Source of the DNA: Actinophytocola sp.
GTDB taxonomy: Bacteria; Actinomycetota; Actinomycetes; Mycobacteriales; Pseudonocardiaceae
Reading direction: 5' to 3'
Length of the DNA stretch: 48,385 bases
Assembly: GCF_009379765.1 (NCBI RefSeq)
Contig: NZ_WHTD01000048.1
Span: 1-48,385, forward strand
Part shown: positions 42,664 through 48,385 of the stretch, piece after piece
Position numbering within the stretch: position 1 is the first letter of the stretch
Layout: each line of letters starts with the position of its first letter
The notes under the pieces: generated by a model
What the model was told of the DNA's origin: nothing
Database searches by the model: none
Seen by the model: only the letters and a program-made list of their open reading frames with translations
Translations under genes and position numbers: made by a program

Positions 42664-43674
42664 ATGGAAAAGCATGGCCGGGCTCTCGTGGCCAGGTTGG
42701 ACAGCAACGGCGACGTCCTCCTGGCCGGCCCCGCCGTGCGCGCTGCCGCGGCCACCCACCGCGTCACGCTCCTGTGCGGACCGTCCGGCGAACAGGCCGC
42801 CCGGCTCCTACCGGGCGTCGACGACCTGCTGGTCTGGCGCTGTCCGTGGATCGTGGCCGACCCGCCCGCGACGAGGGCCGAGGACCTCGCGACCGTGGTC
42901 GACGCGGTCCGCCGGGCGAAGCCGGAGACGGCGCTCATCCTCACCTCCTTCCACCAGTCGCCGCTGCCGCTGGCCCTGCTCCTGCGCCTGGCCGGTGTCC
43001 CCCAGATCGCCGCGATCTGCCCCGACTACCCCGGCAGCCTCCTCGATCACCGTCTTCCCGACACCGACCTGCCCGAGCCGGAACGGGCACTGGGCGTGGC
43101 GGTGGCCGCCGGTTTCTCCCTGCCACCAGGTGACACCGGCGAGTTGCAGGTCCTCGCGCCGCCGGACGTGTCGCAGCTGGTCGGCAGCGGCCACGTCGTG
43201 GTCCATCCCGGTGCGACGGCACCGGCCCGCGTGCCCTCGCCCCACCGAACCCGAGCGATCGTGGCGGCCCTCGCCGAACACGGCCACCGGGTGGTCGTCA
43301 CCGGCGGGCCGGCGGAGACGGAGCTCACCGCCGAGGTCGCGGGACCGCACGCACTCGACCTCGGCGGGCGGATCACGTTCGCCGAGCTCGCCGGCGTGCT
43401 CGCCGCGGCGCGGGTAGTCGTCGTGGGCAACACCGCCGCGGCACATCTCGCCGCCGCGGTCGGGACGCCGGTCGTGTCGCTGTTCGCGCCGGTCGTGCCG
43501 GCGATCCGATGGGCGCCCTACCGGGTGGCGCACGTGCTGCTCGGTGACCAGGACGCACCGTGCGCGGGCACCCGGACCCGCACCTGCCCGGTGCCCGGCC
43601 ACCCGTGCCTTGACACGATCGCTGCGGCCGAGGTCGTCGCCGCCGTCGACTCGATGGCGAGGGCGGCCGCATGA
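42664..43674 (+). CDS. GT9 heptosyltransferase-like glycosyltransferase 2
   Basis: 336 residues from ATG 42664; an upstream GTG (42628) is possible, and neither has a good RBS. LVARLDSNGDVLLAGPAVRAAA is the GT9 N-terminal motif with GDxL retained. HVVVHPGATAPARVPSPHRTRAIVAAL, RVVVTGGPAETEL and VVVVGNTAAAHLAAAVGTPVVSLFAPVVPAIRWAPY form the donor site. The CAGTRTRTCPVPGHPCLD tail segment is shared by actinobacterial heptosyltransferase-like proteins. Differs clearly from GT9-1, so the two probably add successive residues. Confidence 0.85.
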   Translation: MEKHGRALVARLDSNGDVLLAGPAVRAAAATHRVTLLCGPSGEQAARLLPGVDDLLVWRCPWIVADPPATRAEDLATVVDAVRRAKPETALILTSFHQSPLPLALLLRLAGVPQIAAICPDYPGSLLDHRLPDTDLPEPERALGVAVAAGFSLPPGDTGELQVLAPPDVSQLVGSGHVVVHPGATAPARVPSPHRTRAIVAALAEHGHRVVVTGGPAETELTAEVAGPHALDLGGRITFAELAGVLAAARVVVVGNTAAAHLAAAVGTPVVSLFAPVVPAIRWAPYRVAHVLLGDQDAPCAGTRTRTCPVPGHPCLDTIAAAEVVAAVDSMARAAA

Positions 43675-44645
43675 GGGTCCTGCTCTGGCACGTGCACGGC
43701 TCGTGGACGACGTCGTTCGTCCACGGAGGACACACCTACCTCCTACCCACCCTGCCCGAGGGCGGCCCATGGGGTCGCGGCCGCAGCGGCCGGGACTGGC
43801 CGGACACGGTCGAGGACGTCCCGGCCGCCACCCTGGCACAGTCCGACGTGGACATCGCGGTACTGCAACGTCCCGAGGAGCTGGCGATGGCCGAGGAATG
43901 GCTCGGCCGGCGCCTCGGTACCGGGGTTCCGGCGGTGTACGTGGAGCACAACACGCCCAGGGGTGACGTGCCGAACACCCGTCACCCGCTGGCCGAGCGG
44001 ACCGACATCCCGCTCGTCCACGTCACCCACTTCAACCGGCTGCTGTGGGACTGCGGGCGGGCCCCGGCCACGGTGATCGAGCACGGGATCGTGGACCCGG
44101 GGCACCGTTACACCGGCGAGCTCGCGCGAGCCGCCGTGGTGACCAACGAACCGGTTCGGCGGTGGCGGGTCACGGGTACGGACCTGCTGCCCGCGTTCGC
44201 CGCCGCCGCGCCGTTGGACGTCTTCGGTATGGGCCTGGACGGGCTCGGCGAGCGGGTCGGCCTGGGTCCGGAACGCCTGGTGACCAAGGGCGATCTGGCA
44301 CAGGAGCGGTTGCACAGGGAGCTGGCCCGGCGCCGCGTGTACGTGCACACGACCCGCTGGACCTCGCTCGGCCTTTCGCTGCTGGAAGCCATGTACCTCG
44401 GCATGCCGGTGGTGAGCCTGGCCTGCACCGAGGCCCCCGCCGCGGTGCCCGCGAACGCCGGGATGGTGTCGGCGAATGTCGACGAGCTCGTCGACACGAC
44501 GAGAGCACTGATCGCCGACCCCACGTTCGCGGCCGAGAAAGGAAGGCGAGCGCGCGAGTTCGCGCTCGAGAACTATGACCTGAGCGCGTTCTTGAGAAGC
44601 TGGGACGCCTTGCTCACCGCGTCAACCAAGGGTCAAGGTGGTTAA
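43671..44645 (+). CDS. GT4-like glycosyltransferase 1 of the cluster
   Basis: 324 residues, ATGA overlap with GT9-2. VLLWHVHGSWTTSFVHGGHTYLLPTLP opens a shortened acceptor domain; VYVEHNTPRGDVPNTRHPLAERTDIPLVHVTHFN lies at the interdomain region. VYVHTTRWTSLGLSLLEAMYLGMPVVSLACTEAPAAVP is the GT4 donor motif (E-x7-E-like). Similar proteins occur in actinobacterial clusters with GT9 and GmhA-like genes. Donor and acceptor unknown. Confidence 0.8.
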   Translation: MRVLLWHVHGSWTTSFVHGGHTYLLPTLPEGGPWGRGRSGRDWPDTVEDVPAATLAQSDVDIAVLQRPEELAMAEEWLGRRLGTGVPAVYVEHNTPRGDVPNTRHPLAERTDIPLVHVTHFNRLLWDCGRAPATVIEHGIVDPGHRYTGELARAAVVTNEPVRRWRVTGTDLLPAFAAAAPLDVFGMGLDGLGERVGLGPERLVTKGDLAQERLHRELARRRVYVHTTRWTSLGLSLLEAMYLGMPVVSLACTEAPAAVPANAGMVSANVDELVDTTRALIADPTFAAEKGRRAREFALENYDLSAFLRSWDALLTASTKGQGG

Positions 44646-44648
44646 CCG

Positions 44649-45887
44649 ATGAGAATCGCCATGGTGTCCGAGCACGCGAATCCCCTCGCCGCGCTGGGCG
44701 GCGTCGATGCCGGCGGCCAGAACCTGCTCGTGGCGGAGCTGTCCGCGGCCCTGGTCCGGCAAGGACACCAGGTCACCGTCTACACCAGACGCGACGATCC
44801 CGAGCCGCCGGACGAGATCGTGACCGCGCACGGCTACGTGGTCGTACACGTGCCGGCCGGGCCGGCACACCACGTGCCGAAGGACGCCCTGCCGCGGTAC
44901 ATGGGCGAGTTCGCCCGGTTCCTGCGTGAGCGGTGGGAGGCCGATCCGCCGGATGTGGCGCACGCGCACTTCTGGATGTCGGGCCTCGCCGCGGTGTCCG
45001 CCGGCCGGGTCGCCGGAGTGCCGGTCGTACAGACCTTTCACGCGCTTGGCGTCGTGAAGCGGCGCCACCAGGGCACTGCGGACACGAGCCCCGAGCAGCG
45101 GATCGGCACCGAGCGGATGCTCGGCCGCGAGGCGGACCGGATCGCCGCGACCTGTTCGGACGAGGTGTTCGAGCTGTTGCGCCTTGGCGTGCCGCGGGCA
45201 CGGATCTCCGTGGTCCCCTGTGGCGTCGATCTCGAGCAGTTCAGCCCGGAGGGCGAGGCGATGCCTCGGGGCGGGTTCGCGCACCGGCTGGTCTCGGTCG
45301 GGAGGTTGGTGCCGCGCAAGGGTTTCGCCACCGTGATCGCGGCGCTGCGGGCGCTACCGGACACCGAGCTGATCATCGCGGGCGGGCCGGACAAGAGCGA
45401 GCTCGGCGACGACGAGCACGCGCGGTTCCTGCGCTCGTTCGCCGAGTCGATCGGGGTGGCCGACCAGGTTCAGCTGGCCGGGCGGGTGTCGCGTGGCGAC
45501 ATGCCGTTGCTGCTGCGCTCGGCGGACGCGGTGGTGTGCACACCGTGGTACGAGCCGTTCGGGATCGTGCCCCTCGAGGCGATGGCCTGCGGGGTGCCGG
45601 TGGTCGCCGCCGCGGTCGGCGGCCTGACCGACACCGTCGTCGACCGAGTCACCGGCGCGCTCGTGCCGCCACGCAAGCCCCGCGCGCTCGCCGCGACGCT
45701 GCACCACCTGCTGACGCACCGCTCGACCCGAGAGCAAATGGGCGCCGCGGGTAGCGACCGCGCGTGCGCGCGCTACTCATGGGACCGGGTGGCGACGGAG
45801 ATCACCCACGTCTACGAACGTGCCGTCGGCTCCACCGCCGACGCCACGCGGCGGCCGGCCGACCGAGCAGTCGGGGGTCAACGATGA
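44649..45887 (+). CDS. GT4 glycosyltransferase 2 (sucrose-synthase/MshA-like fold)
   Basis: 412 residues, starting 3 bases after the previous stop. N-terminal EHANPLAALGGVDAGGQNLLVAELSAALVRQGHQVTVYTRR is the GG(V)xAGGQNVxVxxLA motif of the MshA/sucrose-phosphate-synthase group. HAHFWMSGLAA and VPVVQTFHALGVVKRRHQG follow. The donor domain has VSVGRLVPRKGFATVI, ADAVVCTPWYEPFGIVPLEAMACGVPVVAAAVGGLTDTV with the two catalytic-region glutamates. Likely uses an NDP-glucose, GlcNAc or related donor. Full length. Confidence 0.85.
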   Translation: MRIAMVSEHANPLAALGGVDAGGQNLLVAELSAALVRQGHQVTVYTRRDDPEPPDEIVTAHGYVVVHVPAGPAHHVPKDALPRYMGEFARFLRERWEADPPDVAHAHFWMSGLAAVSAGRVAGVPVVQTFHALGVVKRRHQGTADTSPEQRIGTERMLGREADRIAATCSDEVFELLRLGVPRARISVVPCGVDLEQFSPEGEAMPRGGFAHRLVSVGRLVPRKGFATVIAALRALPDTELIIAGGPDKSELGDDEHARFLRSFAESIGVADQVQLAGRVSRGDMPLLLRSADAVVCTPWYEPFGIVPLEAMACGVPVVAAAVGGLTDTVVDRVTGALVPPRKPRALAATLHHLLTHRSTREQMGAAGSDRACARYSWDRVATEITHVYERAVGSTADATRRPADRAVGGQR

Positions 45888-46483
45888 GGCTGTCGCTGCC
45901 CAACCAGGCCCACGACCACCTCGACGCGCTCGGCGACACGTTGCTGGCCCTGCGCCGGCAGGCGTCACACCTGCAGCGGTGGGGAACGGTGCTCGCCCGC
46001 CGGCTGTCCGAGGGCGGCCGGCTGCTGGCCGCGGGCAACGGCGGGTCGGCGGCCGAGGCACAACACCTGACCGCGGAGCTGGTCGGCCGCTTCGACGGCG
46101 ACCGCCCGCCGTTCTCCGCGATCTCCCTGCACGCCGACACGTCCAGTCTGACCGCGATCGGCAACGACTACGGCTACGACGAGGTGTTCGCGCGGCAGGT
46201 CGCCGCGCACGCTCGGCCGCTGGACGTGCTGGTACTGCTGTCCACCAGCGGCCGCAGCCGCAATCTCCTGCGCGCCGCGTACGCCGGGATCAACGTAGGC
46301 ACGTTGGTGTGGGCGTTGACCGGGCCCGCGCCCAACTCGCTGGCAAGCCTCGCCGAGGACGCGGTGTGCCTGCCGGGTGACCCGGCCAACGTCCAAGAGG
46401 CCCACCTGGTCGCCGTACACATGATGTGTCGCGCCTTCGAGGCCGCCCTGGCCGACGCGGGCCGAAACCCCGCCGCCTCCTGA
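45884..46483 (+). CDS. gmhA: GmhA-like phosphoheptose isomerase (SIS domain)
   Basis: 199 residues, ATGA-coupled. GNGGSAAEAQHLTAELVGRF (51-70) contains Glu65, STSGRSRN (120-127) is the phosphate-binding SIS loop, and QEAHLVAVHMMCRAFE ends with His179. Glu65 and His179 line up with the catalytic Glu65 and His180 of E. coli GmhA, which converts sedoheptulose 7-phosphate to D-glycero-D-manno-heptose 7-phosphate. Length equals the family norm. With the GmhB-like HAD domain at 39307-40791 it provides two of the heptose-activation steps; the kinase/nucleotidyltransferase (HldE, HddA or HddC type) is not in the window. Confidence 0.85.
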   Translation: MRLSLPNQAHDHLDALGDTLLALRRQASHLQRWGTVLARRLSEGGRLLAAGNGGSAAEAQHLTAELVGRFDGDRPPFSAISLHADTSSLTAIGNDYGYDEVFARQVAAHARPLDVLVLLSTSGRSRNLLRAAYAGINVGTLVWALTGPAPNSLASLAEDAVCLPGDPANVQEAHLVAVHMMCRAFEAALADAGRNPAAS

Positions 46484-46488
46484 CCCGC

Positions 46489-47367
46489 ATGAGCGCCGCC
46501 CGGACGACGGTCGTGATCGCCACCCGCAACCGGTGCGCGGAGCTCCTGCGCACGCTCGGCAAGCTCGCGGCGCTGCGGCCGCGGCCGCCGGTCATCGTGC
46601 TCGACAACGACTCCGACGACGCCACCGCGCCGGCGGTCGCCGCGGCCGCCGAGTCGCTGGGAGAGATCCATCTGATCCGGCTGCCGCACAACGCGGGCGC
46701 GACGGCCCGCAACCTCGGCGTGGCACAGGCCGACACCCCCTATGTCGCGTTCAGCGACGACGACTCCTGGTGGGCCGAGGACGCGCTACCCCGGGCGGAG
46801 CGGACGTTCGACTCGCACCCCTCGCTCGGGCTGCTGGCGGCACGGACGCTGGTCGGGCCGGACGAGCACGAGGATCCGGTGTCGACGCAGATGGCCCGCA
46901 GTCCCCTAGGCCACGATCCGATCCTGCCCGGCCCATCGGTCCTCGGGTTCCTCGCGTGCTCGTCAATCGTGCGCCGGGAGGCCTTCATCGAGGTGGGCGG
47001 GTTCAGCTCGGTTCTGCACTTCGCCGGCGAGGAGACGCTGCTCGCCTACGACCTCGCCGCGGCCGGCTGGCAACTGTGCTACGTGAGTGGTGTGCGGGCC
47101 CATCACCACCCATCGCTCGTGCGTGGCGACCGGCTGGAGCGGGACGTGCGACAGCTGCGCAACCGCATGCTGGTGACCTGGATGCGCCGCCCGGTGCCGG
47201 TGGCCCTACGGGCCAGCTTCGGACTGCTGTGCCAAACGTTGCGCTACCCGCCGGCCGGCCTGGCCGCGGCGGGCACGTTGCTGCGGCTCCCGGCGGCGCT
47301 GGCGCGCCGGCGCCGCCTACCGGACGAGGTGGAGGAGTGGATCCGCGTGCTGGACACCTCCCCATGA
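46489..47367 (+). CDS. GT2 glycosyltransferase, tandem copy A
   Basis: 292 residues, ATG 5 bases after the gmhA stop. GT-A fold: TTVVIATRNRCAELLRTL, VIVLDNDSDDAT, NAGATARNLGVAQADTPYVAFSDDDSWW (DDD metal-binding motif), REAFIEVGGFSSVLHFAGEETLLAYDLAAAGW and HHHPSLVR. A paralog of the next gene with the same block order. Hydrophobic stretches near the C-terminus (about 232-275) may associate with the membrane. Likely adds one sugar of the cluster product. Confidence 0.85.
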   Translation: MSAARTTVVIATRNRCAELLRTLGKLAALRPRPPVIVLDNDSDDATAPAVAAAAESLGEIHLIRLPHNAGATARNLGVAQADTPYVAFSDDDSWWAEDALPRAERTFDSHPSLGLLAARTLVGPDEHEDPVSTQMARSPLGHDPILPGPSVLGFLACSSIVRREAFIEVGGFSSVLHFAGEETLLAYDLAAAGWQLCYVSGVRAHHHPSLVRGDRLERDVRQLRNRMLVTWMRRPVPVALRASFGLLCQTLRYPPAGLAAAGTLLRLPAALARRRRLPDEVEEWIRVLDTSP

Positions 47368-48251
47368 GCGCGACGGTCGTCGTCATCACGCGCAACCGCC
47401 GTGCCGAACTGCTGGTCACGTTGCGGCACATGACCTCGCTGCCAGACCAGATGCCGATCATCGTGGTGGACAACGGATCCACCGACGGCACGTCCGACGC
47501 GGTCGCCGCGGAGTTCCCGGCCGTGACCCTGATCCGTAGCGAGCGCAACCTCGGCGCGCTGGGTCGAAACCTCGCGGCCGAGCGGATCCGCACGCCGTAC
47601 CTGGCGTGCTGCGACGACGACACCCGCTGGCAGCCGGGTTCGCTCCGGCGGGCGGTCGCGTTGCTGGACCGGTACCCGGGCCTGGCGTCGGTGACCGGGC
47701 GGTGCCTGGTGGAGCCGTCGCTCGTGGAGGACCCGATCACCCCGGAGCTGCGGGACTCGCCGGTGCCAGGACCGCCGTGGCTGCCGGGGCCCGCGCTGCT
47801 CGGCGTGATGGCGGGTCTGTCGATGTTCCGGCTGAGCGCGTTCCGGGAGGTGGGCGGCTTCTCGCCACGTCTGTGGCTGGGTGGCGAAGAAGAGCTGTTC
47901 ACCATCGACCTGGCGGCCCGCGGTTGGTGGTGCTGCTGGGCGGAGGACGTGGTGATCCACCACGCGCCGTCCCGGGTACGTGACTCGCGCCGGCGCCGGC
48001 AGCTGGGGATCCGCAACACGCTGTGGACGTCCTGGCTGCGCCGGCCGGTGCCGAGTGCGTGGCGAGCGACGCGGCGGGTGCTCGGCTCGGCACCGCGAGA
48101 CCTGGCGACGGTGCAAGCGGTGTGGTGGGCGGTACGAGGGCTGCCCTGGGTGCTACGGGAGCGCCAGGTGGTACCGGCCGAGGTGGAACACGGCCTGTGC
48201 CTGCTGGAGGAGTCGCAGCGTAGGTCCGCCGCCCGCCGCTACGTGGGCTAG
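47364..48251 (+). CDS. GT2 glycosyltransferase, tandem copy B
   Basis: 295 residues, ATGA overlap with copy A. ATVVVITRNRRAELLVTLRHM, IIVVDNGSTDGT, NLGALGRNLAAERIRTPYLACCDDDTRW, FREVGGFSPRLWLGGEEELFTIDLAARGW, and HHAPSRVRDSRRRRQLGIRNTLWTSWLRRPVP, which aligns with NRMLVTWMRRPVP of copy A. The C-terminal RRPVPxAxRA...RYP/APRDL block is common to both. Last recognisable gene of the cluster before an insertion-sequence end. Confidence 0.85.
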   Translation: MSATVVVITRNRRAELLVTLRHMTSLPDQMPIIVVDNGSTDGTSDAVAAEFPAVTLIRSERNLGALGRNLAAERIRTPYLACCDDDTRWQPGSLRRAVALLDRYPGLASVTGRCLVEPSLVEDPITPELRDSPVPGPPWLPGPALLGVMAGLSMFRLSAFREVGGFSPRLWLGGEEELFTIDLAARGWWCCWAEDVVIHHAPSRVRDSRRRRQLGIRNTLWTSWLRRPVPSAWRATRRVLGSAPRDLATVQAVWWAVRGLPWVLRERQVVPAEVEHGLCLLEESQRRSAARRYVG

Positions 48252-48385
48252 CCGGGTATTCCGCACATGGGGGTTGATCAACTCGAGTTGGTTGTCGGGT
48301 GCGGTACTTGATCATCTTAGGGTGGTGGGGTCGACGCCGAGTAGATCCAGGAGCCGGGCCTGAAGTGGTGAGGGTTGGGGGATGC
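48252..48385 (-). mobile_element. Insertion-sequence end with transposase C-terminus (partial)
   Basis: On the minus strand a frame enters from the window edge and stops with TGA at 48312-48314. The last residues, PLQARLLDLLGVDPTTLR, look like the C-terminus of IS transposases with a helical tail of this type. The bases from about 48255 to 48311 would hold its terminal repeat; a perfect palindrome CAACTCGAGTTG lies at 48279-48290. The family cannot be fixed from 24 residues. Confidence 0.4.

Noticed and set aside
37685..48251. Interpretation of the cluster as an aminoglycoside or nucleoside antibiotic cluster because of carbamoyltransferase and heptose genes.
   Set aside because: No aminotransferase, cyclitol synthase, nucleoside-modifying or export/resistance gene is present, and there are six glycosyltransferase genes besides the GT2-HAD fusion, which fits a polymeric or lipid-linked glycan better. 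It cannot be fully excluded without flanking sequence.
48279..48290. Perfect 12-base palindrome CAACTCGAGTTG as a regulator binding site.
   Set aside because: It lies between the last glycan gene and a transposase C-terminus, most likely within the insertion-sequence end, and has no promoter context.

Overview
The window is high-GC DNA with actinobacterial codon use, GTG/TTG starts, GGAGG ribosome binding sites and many 4-base ATGA/GTGA gene overlaps. The content (DUF6292, DUF3040, DUF4383, DUF6766, GpgS, actinobacterial SpoIIE/STAS/MEDS regulators) suggests a filamentous actinomycete, most likely Pseudonocardiales. Genus cannot be told from this sequence alone. Both window edges cut through transposase genes.

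Region 1 (about 1-20.8 kb) is a stress and redox region full of broken genes. It holds a ctaD remnant beside an IS4-type transposase, a stress-type SDR, DUF6292 and DUF4383 proteins, a manganese catalase/Nramp pair (both frameshifted) divergent from a BTAD regulator, a four-gene CtaG/DUF2243 operon, a fatty acid desaturase, a lipase-like hydrolase, and three parts of a partner-switching sigma-factor control system (MEDS/HATPase kinase, STAS antagonist, GAF-SpoIIE phosphatase). Relics of an MBL-fold hydrolase, tal, cydA, a group II intron maturase, a zinc alcohol dehydrogenase, a xanthine dehydrogenase and a DUF3040 gene lie between them.

Region 2 (21.2-25.6 kb) is an intact sugar-metabolism block: a zinc-type dehydrogenase and a Gfo/Idh/MocA oxidoreductase divergent from glucosyl-3-phosphoglycerate synthase and a GT4 glycosyltransferase. 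Region 3 (25.7-37.6 kb) is again mosaic: relics of a WS/DGAT and a DNA ligase, a truncated acyl-CoA ligase, and a chimeric iron redox enzyme. It also has an intact three-gene operon (alanine-rich helical protein, holin-like membrane protein, DUF3618) and a membrane/lipoprotein operon.

Region 4 (37.7-48.25 kb) is an uninterrupted ten-gene cluster on one strand: carbamoyltransferase, GT2 fused to a GmhB-like HAD phosphatase, SDR, two GT9 heptosyltransferase-like enzymes, two GT4 enzymes, a GmhA-like SIS isomerase and two GT2 enzymes. It looks like a pathway for a heptose-containing, carbamoylated surface glycan or glycoconjugate; its product is unknown.

A thread joins these parts. Several operons are preceded by a GNNT-N15-GGGTAY-like element, the pattern of the actinobacterial SigB/SigF general-stress sigma factors. 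Three paralogous genes of unknown function carry it at exactly 9 bases from the start codon, implying near-leaderless transcripts. Variants stand before the 32.4-kb operon, the 34.5-kb chimera, the 19.5-kb operon and the glycan cluster.
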